From: JADCRZ01 sp037718865
GTDB taxonomy: Bacteria; Bacteroidota; Bacteroidia; Chitinophagales; Chitinophagaceae
DNA length: 64,000 nt
Reading direction: 5' to 3'
Assembly (NCBI GenBank): GCA_037718865.1
Contig: JBBJMP010000005.1
Span: forward strand, 271,090-335,089
The position numbers and the translations under genes were made by a program. The notes beneath the pieces are model-generated. The model was not told the DNA's origin. It saw nothing but the letters and a program-made list of their open reading frames with translations, and searched no databases. Shown here piece after piece: positions 8,521 through 18,479 of the stretch (position 1 is the first letter of the stretch; the number at the start of each line of letters is the position of its first letter).

Positions 8521-11500
8521 TTAATTACTAACAACAGGCTGAACAGACACCGATTCCTGCACCTGCTGGAGAAAATCATGTAATTGCTCCATGCCCCGTA
8601 TGTCGTTTACGATCAGTAAAAAGTTTTTACCCGTTTGCTTTAATTTTGCTTTATTCGTCCTGGTCTGTATAAACCTGAGCAGCGAATGAAACGTATCCGA
8701 CTCAAAATATTGTGAATCAGGCTTATTGATGAAGTAACAACGGAGGGTACTGTCTTTCAATACCATTTTTTCAAATCCCAGTTCCACGGCGAGCTTGCGG
8801 CAACGGACGGTGGTAAAAAGATCTTCCACCTGGGCAGGAACTGGGCCGAAACGGTCAATCATCTCCCGGTGGAAATCCAGCAACTCCTTGCCGGTATCGC
8901 AATTGTCGAGCCGCGTGTACAGAGACAGCCTTTCGGTTATGCTTTCTACATAACGGTCGGGGATCAATATCTCCAGGTCGGTATCAATAGTACAATCCTG
9001 AACAAAATCGTCCTGCTGACTGATTTCCTCTTTGAAGAGATTTTTGAATTCGGTCCTTTTCAATTCTTTAATAGCCTCATCCAGTACTTTCTGGTACATT
9101 TCAAATCCAATTTCGGCCATAAAACCGCTTTGCTCCCCACCCAGCAAGTTACCGGCTCCTCGGATATCCAGGTCACGCATGGCAATTTGAAAGCCGCCGC
9201 CTAGTTCACTATGCTGTTCCAGGGTCTGAAGCCTTTTTCTGGAGTCATTGGGTAATGTGCTCATCGGTGGCGCCAGCAAATAACAAAAAGCCTTTTTGTT
9301 GCTGCGGCCTACCCGCCCTCTCAGCTGGTGAAGGTCGCTCAGGCCAAACTGGTGAGCATTATTTACCAGAATAGTATTTACATTCGGTATATCCACGCCG
9401 CTTTCTACGATATTGGTGCAAACAAGTACATCATATTTCCTGTCGATAAAGCGTAAAATCCGCTCTTCCAGTTCGTGTCCTTCCAGTTGGCCGTGCGCAT
9501 AGCCAATGCTCAGGTCGGGGCACAAGCCCTGTATCAGGCCTGCCATTTCAGGAAGTCCATGCACACGGTTATGTATAAAGAAAATTTGTCCTCCACGCTC
9601 CGTTTCAAAATAGATGGCATCCCGGATATTGTCTTCATTGAAGACCTGTACTTCCGTTTGTATCGCCTGACGGTTCGGCGGGGGAGTGTTGATAATACTG
9701 AGATCCCTGGCACCCATGAGAGAAAATTGCAAGGTTCGCGGAATGGGCGTAGCGGTAAGCGTAAGGCAGTCTACGTTTGTACGGATGATCTTTAACTTCT
9801 CTTTTGCCGCTACTCCGAACTTCTGTTCTTCGTCAATCACCATGAGTCCCAGGTTTTTGAACTTTACTTCTTTGCCAAGCAAGGAATGGGTGCCTATGAT
9901 GATATCGATCTTACCTTCCTCCAGTTTTTTCAGGGTCTCTTTCTTTTCTTTAGATGATTTGAACCGGTTTATATAATCAACGGTTACCGGGAAATCCTTC
10001 AACCGGTCGCTAAAGGTCTGGTAGTGCTGGAAGGCCAGAATGGTAGTAGGAACCAACACGGCAGCTTGTTTGCCGTCGCAACAAGACTTAAATGCAGCCC
10101 GGATAGCAACTTCGGTTTTACCAAAGCCAACATCACCGCAGACCAGCCGGTCCATAGGGGAAGGCGATTCCATATCTTTTTTTACATCGGCTGTTGCTTT
10201 GCTTTGGTCCGGCGTGTCTTCATAAATAAAAGAAGCCTCCAACTCGGTCTGCATGTAATTATCCGGAGCATGAGCAAAGCCTTGCTGTGCCTTGCGTTGC
10301 GCGTATAGTTTTATCAGGTCAAACGCAATTTCCTTTACTTTGGATTTGGCTTTCTCCTTTAACCGTTGCCATACTTCACTGCCGATCTTGTTTATTTTGG
10401 GAATGCTTCCTTCTTTACCGGTATATTTCGAAATCTTATGCAGCGAGTTGATGTTAACATATAATATGTCGTTGTCTTTATAGATGATCCGCACTGCTTC
10501 CTGCAAGCGGCCATTGACTTCCATTTTCTGTAGTCCACTGTAAACGCCCACACCGTGATCGATATGTGTTACATAATCGCCGGGTTGCAGCTCCCGCAGG
10601 GAGCGAAGCGTAATGGCCTTATTTTTATTATAGGCTTGTTTGACCTTATATTTATGATATCGCTGGAAGATCTGGTGATCGGTATAACAAACCAGCTTCA
10701 AGTCGTCATCAATAAAACCTTCATGAATGGAGACGGGAATGGGCGTAAATGGAATGTCTGCTTTTAAATCAGCAAAGATGCTATGCAATCGTTCCAGCTG
10801 TTTGGGGTTGTCTGCGAACAAAAAAATGTTGTATTTTTTTGCTTCCCAAGTTTTTAGGTCTTTTATGAGCAGGTCGAACTGACGGTTGAAAGCCGGTTGT
10901 TCGCGGGTATGAAATTCAATAACCGATGAATGGTCCTTACTGACAGCTCCGGCATCATCTTCAGAAGTTGCACCAATAACGGTTGTTGGTGGCAGATTAC
11001 CCGCCTCAGCAGTTAAATGGGAAGAATAACCGAATTCAACGATATGCCGATGCCTGATACCCGCTTCGATTTCTGCTGCTTTTACAAAATCTTCTTGATC
11101 AATTTGCGGGTTCTGTAGTTTATCTTCCTCTTCTGCCTGGGTGCCCGTACTATTTTTACCGATGGCCAAATACAGCTGCAGGTCTTCCTCCTGCACCATC
11201 AGCTTTTCTTTTACCACATCCCAGTCCTGCATCCAGACAACAGTATTTTCCGGCATGAACTCAAGCAGGGAGACCTTCTCACCTTTTTCAAACTGCGTCT
11301 CTACATTTGGAATGATATTCACTTTAAGCAGCTTTCGTTCACTCAACTGGTTTTCCGGGTCAAAGATCCGGATGGAGTCTACATCATTGCCGAACAATTC
11401 TATACGGAAAGGCTTTTCATTACCAAAAGAATAAATATCCAATATTCCCCCACGTAACGCAAATTGACCGGGTTCGTAAACAAAATCCGTTCTGTCAAAC

Positions 11501-12003
11501 CGGTAATTGACCAGTTTTTCCATCAACCCGTTTACGTCCAGCGTGTCGCCGGTTTTGATTACTATGATGTTGTCTGTCAGTGTCTTCTTTAAAATAACCT
11601 TTTCAGCTAATGCCTCCGGATAAGTAACTACCATGTGCTTATTGCCACCCGAACTTATTTTCATCAATGCCTCCGTTCTAAGCATCACATGACTGCTGTT
11701 CAGCAAACGGAAATTCTTCCGGTTCTTAAAGGAAGACGGGAAATAATAAAGGTTTAAGGCATGTGTAAGATTATCGAGCGTATTGTGAAAATATGCCGCT
11801 TCTTCGGCATCATTCAATACGATCAGGTGATTTAATTGTGAACCGGACGGGTGTGAAAACATGCCGGTTATTATAAATTGCGGTGAACTTCCATGCAGAT
11901 TTTTGAGGTATATGGTTTGCGGCCGGGCAAATGAGAGCTTGTCCGCCAGCTGAAAAAGGCGGGGGCTTTGCACAAATAATCCGGATAACACCTCATAGTT
12001 CAT
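8521..12003 (-). CDS. mfd: Transcription-repair coupling factor Mfd
   Basis: 1160-residue ATP-dependent DNA translocase that removes stalled RNA polymerase at lesions and recruits UvrA. Domains in order: UvrB-like N-terminal region (about 1-360), the CarD-like RNA-polymerase-interacting domain around residue 470 (LQPGDYVTHIDHGVGVYSG), the superfamily 2 helicase core with Walker A GDVGFGKTEVA near residue 621 and Walker B VIDEEQ near 721, the RecG-like translocation motif (AMRDLDIRGAGNLLG) near 930, and a C-terminal TRCF regulatory domain. Full length for the family. The ATG at 12003 is preceded at 7 bases by an exact -7 promoter box. It is divergent from the BNR/T9SS gene. Confidence 0.97.
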   Translation of the reverse strand: MNYEVLSGLFVQSPRLFQLADKLSFARPQTIYLKNLHGSSPQFIITGMFSHPSGSQLNHLIVLNDAEEAAYFHNTLDNLTHALNLYYFPSSFKNRKNFRLLNSSHVMLRTEALMKISSGGNKHMVVTYPEALAEKVILKKTLTDNIIVIKTGDTLDVNGLMEKLVNYRFDRTDFVYEPGQFALRGGILDIYSFGNEKPFRIELFGNDVDSIRIFDPENQLSERKLLKVNIIPNVETQFEKGEKVSLLEFMPENTVVWMQDWDVVKEKLMVQEEDLQLYLAIGKNSTGTQAEEEDKLQNPQIDQEDFVKAAEIEAGIRHRHIVEFGYSSHLTAEAGNLPPTTVIGATSEDDAGAVSKDHSSVIEFHTREQPAFNRQFDLLIKDLKTWEAKKYNIFLFADNPKQLERLHSIFADLKADIPFTPIPVSIHEGFIDDDLKLVCYTDHQIFQRYHKYKVKQAYNKNKAITLRSLRELQPGDYVTHIDHGVGVYSGLQKMEVNGRLQEAVRIIYKDNDILYVNINSLHKISKYTGKEGSIPKINKIGSEVWQRLKEKAKSKVKEIAFDLIKLYAQRKAQQGFAHAPDNYMQTELEASFIYEDTPDQSKATADVKKDMESPSPMDRLVCGDVGFGKTEVAIRAAFKSCCDGKQAAVLVPTTILAFQHYQTFSDRLKDFPVTVDYINRFKSSKEKKETLKKLEEGKIDIIIGTHSLLGKEVKFKNLGLMVIDEEQKFGVAAKEKLKIIRTNVDCLTLTATPIPRTLQFSLMGARDLSIINTPPPNRQAIQTEVQVFNEDNIRDAIYFETERGGQIFFIHNRVHGLPEMAGLIQGLCPDLSIGYAHGQLEGHELEERILRFIDRKYDVLVCTNIVESGVDIPNVNTILVNNAHQFGLSDLHQLRGRVGRSNKKAFCYLLAPPMSTLPNDSRKRLQTLEQHSELGGGFQIAMRDLDIRGAGNLLGGEQSGFMAEIGFEMYQKVLDEAIKELKRTEFKNLFKEEISQQDDFVQDCTIDTDLEILIPDRYVESITERLSLYTRLDNCDTGKELLDFHREMIDRFGPVPAQVEDLFTTVRCRKLAVELGFEKMVLKDSTLRCYFINKPDSQYFESDTFHSLLRFIQTRTNKAKLKQTGKNFLLIVNDIRGMEQLHDFLQQVQESVSVQPVVSN

Positions 12004-12010
12004 TCAGCGG

Positions 12011-12018
12011 CAAATATA
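12011..12018 (-). promoter_or_regulatory. Possible -7 promoter box of mfd
   Basis: TATATTTG on the minus strand matches TAnnTTTG exactly and ends seven bases before the mfd ATG. If used, the mRNA would have zero to a few leader bases. No clear -33 TTTG is visible. Confidence 0.35.
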
Positions 12019-12089
12019 TTATATACTCAGGTAAACTAAGCCCAGGCGTCCTTTTTTTTATTATATTGCCTTCTGTAATTATCGCCCAA

Positions 12090-15041
12090 ATGAAACATGT
12101 GCTTAACTTTTTCAGATTACTGCTATTAGCTTCTTTTCTCTCTGCTTTTTTTTTATTGCGCAACGATGAACGCCCTTCAGAAATAATTCATGCCATTGGT
12201 GCAACTAAATTAGTAGTCACGGGAGAAAAAATTGGTGAAGAATCGGAACACTCGTTTACCCAGGAAAGAATACTGCATGAGTATAAAATGCTGCGCAACC
12301 CGGTAACAGGAGCTATTCCGCGGAATTATAGGGAGATGGAACTGAAAGTTGCCGCGGCAATACCTTCAAAAAACAGGACTTTTGATCAGGCGTTTTCCCG
12401 CGTCATGAGCGTTGATGAAGCCCAGAACCAGAACAATTATAAATCTGTAGGACCTAATAACGTAGGGGGAAGAAGCCGCACATTGGCATTTGACCAGCGT
12501 AATGCAGGTATTATGCTTACAGGAGGTGTGTCTGGCGGCATTTTTAAAAGTAATGACGGTGGCGCAAACTGGCGGTTTGTCTCGCCGGAAAACGATATCC
12601 GGAGCGTAACTTCAATTGTGCAGGATCCCGTTAATCCAAATACCTGGTATTGCGGTACCGGCGAAATGTTTGGCGTGTACAGCAGCCAGAACACAGTCAG
12701 CTCTCTCTTCGGACATGGCGTATTTAAAAGTACGAATAACGGCGACAGCTGGTCGAAGCTGGCTTCCACGGCTGATGCAGCTCCGCACAACTTTAATGGC
12801 CAGTTTGACCTGGTTCACCGCATGGCCGTTCACCCAACTACAAGCCATGTTTACGCTGCAGTGCATAACCGGATCATGCGCTCCACCAACGGGGGGCAGA
12901 GCTGGACGACCGTTTTAGGCGGAACCGTCGCCAATTCAGGGCTTACCGGGCTCACAGAAATCGTGATCAACCCTGATGGTTCAAAAATATTTGCCGCTTT
13001 TAACGGTGACAATGCAGACCGGAACCTTGCCGGCGTATGGGAGTCGGTTACCGGCGATTCTCTAACTGCAAATAATAATGCCTGGAGGCGGATAGCCGGC
13101 GGATCAACCGGAAGACCTGATTCCATAGCAACCTGGTTACCCTATAGAAAATATTCTCGTATGGTGCTGGCGCTGGCACCTTCCAGTAAATTGTTTGTCC
13201 TGTATAAAAACGACAAGGAAGCTGGCGGAAACAATCCGCTTCCTGAGGCAGACCTGTTCCGTTGTGATTTCTCCTCCGGCAACCCGGATACTTACGTCTG
13301 GGAAAACTTGAATGCCTATGTGCCTAACGAACCGGCAGGAAAAATTGAGCAGATAAATCCATATACTACTCAATTTTCCGGATTTAATATGTCTATTGCC
13401 GTAAAGCCTGATAATGAGAATATTTTGTTCATTGGAGGAACCTGCGTTCACCGGGTTGATCTCACCCAAACTGACCCGGCAAAAAAATTCCGTAGGGCCG
13501 GGGGATATGGAAAAGGATTTTTCCCTGACGGTGACTTAAGATATCCGAATCATCACCCGGATATTCATGGCATCTATTTCTCCTCTGCCAATAACATGTT
13601 TACAGCGAGTGATGGCGGGATTCATAAAAGTGTTAATATAATGGCAGATACCGTTCGCTGGACAGAATTGGTCAAGGGCTTGCAAACGCTGCAATACCAG
13701 TTTATCAATATCATGCCCGATCCGCAGATGGACTGGATAATCGGAGGAGCGCACGATAATGGTACGCTGTATAATCTAAATGCCCCTTCTTTTCAGGACC
13801 ATGAAGCAATAGGTTCCGGCGGCGATGGAATGTCTGCAGCGATGTCACAATTTATAAAAACGGGCAATACCTGGAAGCAGTCGTGGTATACAAGCGTTTA
13901 CAACGGAACAATGTACCGGCTGGGTTTTACTTGGCAATTCAATCCTTCAAACAATAGCCTTAACGGGGAATTAAACACGTTCGATAAGATCAATCCCACG
14001 GGTTATGATGATAACGGACAATGGCTAACCCTGTTTATTAACGATACGGATTCTACTGAACACCTTTATTATAATAATCAAAACAAGGTGTTCAGAACCA
14101 CGAACAGCTCCGCAGTTACGCAGGACACCTGGACGGAAATGACAGGGGTAGGCAACACCATACCTTCAACTGCGGACGTATCGGCCATGGCCGTCTCTAA
14201 AAAAAGAAACGGAAATAAATACCTGTATATGGGAACCAATGCCGGAACAGTGTACCGGTTAACCAACCCTAATAATGCTGCCGCTGCAACAGTGCCTGTC
14301 AATATTACTCCTTCCGCAATGACAGCCAACAGTTATGTTGCCGGTATCAGCGTCAATCCGCGTAATCCTGACACAGTGATGGTAGTGGTGTCAAATTACG
14401 ATGATGGAACCAACATAATACGCAATGTGTTCTGGACTGGTAACGCTACGGCAGCATCACCTGCCTGGCAGATTATCGAAGGAGCCTTACGTCCGCTTTC
14501 TTCACAAAGCTGTGCTATTGTGGTAAAAACTACAGGTGTTGAATATTATGTAGGAACTTCAGTCGGTTTGTATAGTACCACCACCCTAAATGGCGACAAT
14601 ACGGTTTGGGTAAATGAGGGAAGCGGCATGATGAAAACCGCCATTATCCGGTCACTTGTCAACCGCCAGCAGGATAATAACCTGGTTGTAGGAACTCATG
14701 GCAACGGTGCCTTCCTGGCTGAAATCGGCCAGGCTGTGGTTATTCCTCCCGACCTTGCTACCGGTGTTAACGACATAGTGAGGAATAACAGGAATTTTAT
14801 AAAATTGGTGTTTCCAACCCTGACCAGAAATGATGTGTACTTCCGAATTGGTCAGCTAAACGGAATAACACGTATTAATTGCAGGGTGCTTAATGCCAGC
14901 GGCCAGTTGCTGTACGAGACTGATCTGCCATATAGCGATGGTACTTTGGGGCTCCATCAGTTACCGGCAGGTAACTACCTGCTAATGATAACAAGCAGTA
15001 ATAACAAATACCAGCATATAGCCAGGTTTACAAAGCAATGA
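12090..15041 (+). CDS. Secreted BNR/sortilin-like beta-propeller protein with T9SS type A sorting domain
   Basis: 983 residues from the ATG at 12090; an open frame continues upstream into the mfd gene, but a signal peptide (MKHVLNFFRLLLLASF) begins at this ATG, which decides the start. The body contains repeated BNR/Asp-box-type motifs (KSNDGGANWRF, KSTNNGDSWSKL, RSTNGGQSWTT, SDGGIHKS) as in sialidase- and Vps10/sortilin-like propellers. The last ~80 residues form a T9SS type A sorting domain (NASGQLLYETDL, LPAGNYLLMITS). It should be exported across the outer membrane by the type IX system and stay on the surface or be released. Catalytic residues of a glycosidase were not identified, so the role is unknown. 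Confidence 0.85.
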   Translation: MKHVLNFFRLLLLASFLSAFFLLRNDERPSEIIHAIGATKLVVTGEKIGEESEHSFTQERILHEYKMLRNPVTGAIPRNYREMELKVAAAIPSKNRTFDQAFSRVMSVDEAQNQNNYKSVGPNNVGGRSRTLAFDQRNAGIMLTGGVSGGIFKSNDGGANWRFVSPENDIRSVTSIVQDPVNPNTWYCGTGEMFGVYSSQNTVSSLFGHGVFKSTNNGDSWSKLASTADAAPHNFNGQFDLVHRMAVHPTTSHVYAAVHNRIMRSTNGGQSWTTVLGGTVANSGLTGLTEIVINPDGSKIFAAFNGDNADRNLAGVWESVTGDSLTANNNAWRRIAGGSTGRPDSIATWLPYRKYSRMVLALAPSSKLFVLYKNDKEAGGNNPLPEADLFRCDFSSGNPDTYVWENLNAYVPNEPAGKIEQINPYTTQFSGFNMSIAVKPDNENILFIGGTCVHRVDLTQTDPAKKFRRAGGYGKGFFPDGDLRYPNHHPDIHGIYFSSANNMFTASDGGIHKSVNIMADTVRWTELVKGLQTLQYQFINIMPDPQMDWIIGGAHDNGTLYNLNAPSFQDHEAIGSGGDGMSAAMSQFIKTGNTWKQSWYTSVYNGTMYRLGFTWQFNPSNNSLNGELNTFDKINPTGYDDNGQWLTLFINDTDSTEHLYYNNQNKVFRTTNSSAVTQDTWTEMTGVGNTIPSTADVSAMAVSKKRNGNKYLYMGTNAGTVYRLTNPNNAAAATVPVNITPSAMTANSYVAGISVNPRNPDTVMVVVSNYDDGTNIIRNVFWTGNATAASPAWQIIEGALRPLSSQSCAIVVKTTGVEYYVGTSVGLYSTTTLNGDNTVWVNEGSGMMKTAIIRSLVNRQQDNNLVVGTHGNGAFLAEIGQAVVIPPDLATGVNDIVRNNRNFIKLVFPTLTRNDVYFRIGQLNGITRINCRVLNASGQLLYETDLPYSDGTLGLHQLPAGNYLLMITSSNNKYQHIARFTKQ

Positions 15042-15129
15042 ACACCTGATTAGAGTATTCGTACCGGGTTTTTCAATGTATGATTAACCGGTATTGATTT
15101 TATTAAATGATAACCTGTAACTGTAAGCC

Positions 15130-15651
15130 ATGCATTCTAAAATTCCATTAATACTTGTTATTTCGCTCCTGATACTTTGCACCAAAAACGGTTTCAGCCA
15201 GATCTGTTTTCCTGTCAAAAAGATCTATGCTTTTTTTGAACCCGTAAAAAAAGGCGTTATCAATAAAGATGATGCAAAAAAACAACAAACAGGCGGAAAC
15301 TATCTGGTTTATGTTGAAAGCAGAAACAGCAATATCATATTACATAATATCTGGATCAACGGCGTTATTTATAACGGCCGGTTACAGGAGGTTAGCACAC
15401 CGGTTTTATCCGCCCCTGACGGTAATATAAAACCCCTTACCACTGCCAAACCATCATCAGTAATGGTCCCTTCGACAAAAAGAAAGGTTTACCAGGTAAT
15501 TTTTACCGCACTGGACTCCGGCCAGAAAGAGCAGGTGATGCCAGCAAGGTATGCTTCAAAACCACTGCTTATGGACCTCGGGTACAAGAAGAAAAGAAAG
15601 TATTTTACTGTTAACGAAATAATTGAAACGAAGCCGGCAAATATGATGTAA
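15130..15651 (+). CDS. Hypothetical secreted protein
   Basis: 173-residue protein with a clear signal peptide (MHSKIPLILVISLLILCTKNGFSQ, cleavage probably after residue 23). The mature part is basic and shows no family I recognise. It lies 88 bases after the BNR/T9SS gene and 42 bases before the flavoprotein reductase gene, all on the plus strand, but no shared function is suggested by sequence. Its start codon context is ordinary. It could be a small periplasmic accessory protein. Confidence 0.75.
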   Translation: MHSKIPLILVISLLILCTKNGFSQICFPVKKIYAFFEPVKKGVINKDDAKKQQTGGNYLVYVESRNSNIILHNIWINGVIYNGRLQEVSTPVLSAPDGNIKPLTTAKPSSVMVPSTKRKVYQVIFTALDSGQKEQVMPARYASKPLLMDLGYKKKRKYFTVNEIIETKPANMM

Positions 15652-15693
15652 TCCATCTTTTAATTATGCTTATCTTGAATAAATTTAGCTTGT

Positions 15694-16449
15694 ATGTTGC
15701 AACCCTGGCGAACCGGTATCGTGATACGTATTGAAGATGAAACGCAAAGCACGCGAAGATTTTGGATCCAGGTACCTGAATTGGAAAATTTTGATTTTAT
15801 ACCGGGGCAGTTTGTAACCATAGACCTTCCCATTCACGAAAAGCCCAACAAACGCTGGCGGAGTTATTCCATCGCATCCTGGCCGGATGGCACAAATGTG
15901 TTAGAACTGGTTATTGTGTTATTAGAAGATGGCCTGGGAACTAATTATCTTTTTAACAAAGTTACCGTTGGTTCTGCATTGACTTTACGCGGCCCTCAGG
16001 GCGTGTTTGTGCTCCCGGCAAACATTGAAAAAGACGTATTCCTGATCTGTACCGGAACCGGCATTGCACCATTCCGTTCAATGGCCCATCACATCTTTAA
16101 TCACCGGATCCCTCACCAGGATATCTACCTTATTTTTGGTTGCAGAAAATATGCGGACTGCCTGTATGGTAATGAACTAAGAGAACTGGAAAAAAAGATT
16201 CCCTCGTTTACCTATATTCCTACATTTTCACGGGAAGACCCTGGAGAGCACCGCACTGGTTACGTTCATGCAGTATATGAAGATATCTGCCGTAATAAGA
16301 TGGTTCACACGGATACCTTAATGTTACCGCAGCCAAATTCAGCACTGTTTTATTTATGCGGATGGAAAAATATGATTGATGAAGCTAAACAGCGCATCAT
16401 TGCCATGGGATACGACAGGAAAAGCATTCATCAGGAATTATACGGCTAG
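15694..16449 (+). CDS. Ferredoxin-NADP reductase-like flavoprotein
   Basis: 251-residue FNR-family oxidoreductase. The FAD-binding motif RSYS (residues 56-59, RWRSYSIASWPDG) and the NAD(P)-binding motif GTGIAPFRSM (121-130) are present, followed by the C-terminal region FYLCGWKNMIDEAKQ. There is no ferredoxin or heme domain fused. It probably moves electrons between NAD(P)H and a ferredoxin, flavodoxin or oxygenase partner, but the partner is not encoded nearby. The closest named type would be Fpr-like ferredoxin-NADP reductase; a phenol-hydroxylase-type reductase is less likely because no [2Fe-2S] domain is present. Confidence 0.85.
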   Translation: MLQPWRTGIVIRIEDETQSTRRFWIQVPELENFDFIPGQFVTIDLPIHEKPNKRWRSYSIASWPDGTNVLELVIVLLEDGLGTNYLFNKVTVGSALTLRGPQGVFVLPANIEKDVFLICTGTGIAPFRSMAHHIFNHRIPHQDIYLIFGCRKYADCLYGNELRELEKKIPSFTYIPTFSREDPGEHRTGYVHAVYEDICRNKMVHTDTLMLPQPNSALFYLCGWKNMIDEAKQRIIAMGYDRKSIHQELYG

Positions 16450-16583
16450 TGCAGCGTGCAATTTAGTATAGACAGCTGCCGCTTTAAACCAGCAGTGAAA
16501 TGTATGCACAGGAAAAACCGGAATTTAAAAGAAGGAAAAATAATTTTTCAGGAAGATAGGAAACGATAACTACAGCAAATAAA

Positions 16584-16877
16584 CTATTTTACTGTTTTGA
16601 TTTTTAAGGGGTCAGTGCCCTCTTTTTCTTCAGCCGGTTGATTCTCCTTCATGCTCACGATCCTTGTTTTGTTAGGAATGGCATTCCCCAATTCAACGAG
16701 TTCCTTATTTAACTTAAGAATCTCAGCATGATTTTTCAGCATTTCATTTTCTAAGGAAAGAATACGCTTTGTACTTTTTTTGATTTGTGCGCTTCGGAGA
16801 AAAAATCCTGCGAAAGCAGAGAAGGCTATTATCAAGGGTAGCCACATAACATTGACGGAAATCGCAATAGCAAGCAT
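16584..16877 (-). CDS. Small hypothetical membrane-anchored coiled-coil protein
   Basis: 97-residue protein with one N-terminal membrane helix (about residues 5-27), then a predicted coiled coil (ILSLENEMLKNHAEILKLNKEL) and a charged C-terminal tail. This single-helix plus coiled-coil arrangement is common in Chitinophagaceae small proteins, but I do not recognise the family. It lies alone on the minus strand, convergent with the reductase gene and 122 bases downstream of glyS. A structural role at the inner membrane is possible but is not shown by the sequence. Confidence 0.6.
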   Translation of the reverse strand: MLAIAISVNVMWLPLIIAFSAFAGFFLRSAQIKKSTKRILSLENEMLKNHAEILKLNKELVELGNAIPNKTRIVSMKENQPAEEKEGTDPLKIKTVK

Positions 16878-16999
16878 GTGTGTTTAATTTACGGATTCAT
16901 TATACGCATACTAGCGATGCGTTGTCATACGCATTTTCCACAGATAAGATTAAATTGTTTTACAATATACATATAAAACCTTAGTATCGGAAATTAATT

Positions 17000-18445
17000 C
17001 TAAAATAATCCATCTATTACCGCTTGTCTTATGTTATGTACAGGTATCCTTTCCTGCTTCATGGTATCCCTGTAACGGAAGGTAACGGTTTGGTCTTCTT
17101 TTGTTTGATGGTCAATAGTTACGCAGAAGGGCGTACCTATCGCATCCATGCGGCGATATCGTTTACCAATAGCATCTTTTTCCTCATAGAAGCACCTGAA
17201 AAAAGGCACACAGTCATTCATGACCTCCCTGGCTATTTCGGGCAAGCCATCTTTCTTTACCAGGGGAAATACCGCCAGTTTAAGGGGAGCCAATTTTGCA
17301 GGAAGCCTTAATACAACTCTGCTATCCTGCTTTTCGGCCGTACTCAGATCTTCTTCCTCAAAAGCTTCGCATAATACCATTAGGACGGTCCTGTCAAGAC
17401 CGATTGAGGTTTCGATGACATAAGGAATGTAATTCTGATTGATTTCCGTATCGAAATACTGAAGTTTCTTTTTACTGTATTCCTGGTGATTTTTAAGATC
17501 GAAATCGGTACGCGAGTGTATGCCTTCCACTTCTTTAAAACCTATCGGGAAATGATATTCGATATCACAGGCAGCATCTGCATAATGTGCCAGCTTGATA
17601 TGATCATGAAAGCGGTATTTTTCTTTGCCAATGCCCAGGCTCAGATGCCATTTCATCCTTTCTTCTTTCCAGTATTCATACCATTCCTTCTGTGAGCCCG
17701 GACGAATAAAATATTGCATTTCCATCTGCTCGAATTCGCGCATCCTGAAGATAAACTGGCGGGCAACGATCTCATTACGAAAGGCCTTGCCGATCTGTGC
17801 AATTCCAAAAGGGATCTTCAAACGACCCGATCTTTGAACGTTCAGGAAGTTAACGAATATGCCCTGGGCGGTCTCAGGGCGTAAATAGATCTCATTCGCC
17901 TCTTCTTCACCGCTTACACTTCCTATCTGGGTAGAGAACATCAGGTTAAATTGTCTCACGTCCGTCCAATTTACCGTTCCGCTCACCGTACACGATATGT
18001 TATTGTTTTCTATCAGTTTTTTTAAACCTTCGAAATCGTTAGTTGACAACAGACGGTCCATTTCTGCAAGCAAACCATCCGCCTTGTCTTTGTGGCCTGC
18101 TTTTTCCAGCCCATCAGCATGGTTTTCGATCAGGTGATCAACCCGGTAGCGCTTTTTACTATCTTTATTGTCGATCATCGGATCACTAAAATTATCCACG
18201 TGCCCGCTGGCCTTCCAGGTAGTCGGATGCATGAATATAGCTGCGTCAATCCCAACAATGTTGCCATTTAACTGGGTCATGCTTTTCCACCAGTAATCTT
18301 TAATGTTTTTCTTAAGTTCGCTACCATGTTGGCCATAGTCGTATACAGCACTTAGTCCGTCATATATTTCACTGGAAGGGAAGATAAAGCCGTATTCTTT
18401 GCAATGTGCGATTATTGCCTGAAACCGGTTTGTGTCGTTAGCCAT
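17000..18445 (-). CDS. glyS: Glycyl-tRNA synthetase (alpha2 type)
   Basis: 481 residues from the ATG at 18445 (an in-frame TTG nine bases upstream lies inside the putative promoter box and is unlikely). Class II aminoacyl-tRNA synthetase of the single-subunit dimeric type: motif 2 is RNEIVARQFIFRMREFEQME, motif 3 is ETSIGLDRTVLMVL, and the C-terminal ~100 residues form the anticodon-binding domain (LAPLKLAVFPLVKKDG). It charges tRNA-Gly in the cytoplasm. The glyS, MazG-like and dtd genes follow one another on the minus strand with glyS last; the 34-base space before it holds its own possible promoter. Confidence 0.95.
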   Translation of the reverse strand: MANDTNRFQAIIAHCKEYGFIFPSSEIYDGLSAVYDYGQHGSELKKNIKDYWWKSMTQLNGNIVGIDAAIFMHPTTWKASGHVDNFSDPMIDNKDSKKRYRVDHLIENHADGLEKAGHKDKADGLLAEMDRLLSTNDFEGLKKLIENNNISCTVSGTVNWTDVRQFNLMFSTQIGSVSGEEEANEIYLRPETAQGIFVNFLNVQRSGRLKIPFGIAQIGKAFRNEIVARQFIFRMREFEQMEMQYFIRPGSQKEWYEYWKEERMKWHLSLGIGKEKYRFHDHIKLAHYADAACDIEYHFPIGFKEVEGIHSRTDFDLKNHQEYSKKKLQYFDTEINQNYIPYVIETSIGLDRTVLMVLCEAFEEEDLSTAEKQDSRVVLRLPAKLAPLKLAVFPLVKKDGLPEIAREVMNDCVPFFRCFYEEKDAIGKRYRRMDAIGTPFCVTIDHQTKEDQTVTFRYRDTMKQERIPVHNIRQAVIDGLF

Positions 18446-18451
18446 AGGCTG

Positions 18452-18459
18452 CAAAAATA
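18452..18459 (-). promoter_or_regulatory. Possible -7 promoter box of glyS
   Basis: TATTTTTG on the minus strand matches TAnnTTTG exactly and ends six bases before the glyS ATG at 18445. It would give an almost leaderless mRNA and argues against the TTG start at 18454. No clear -33 element is present. Confidence 0.35.
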
Positions 18460-18479
18460 GGGAAGTCGGCGCCTGATAC

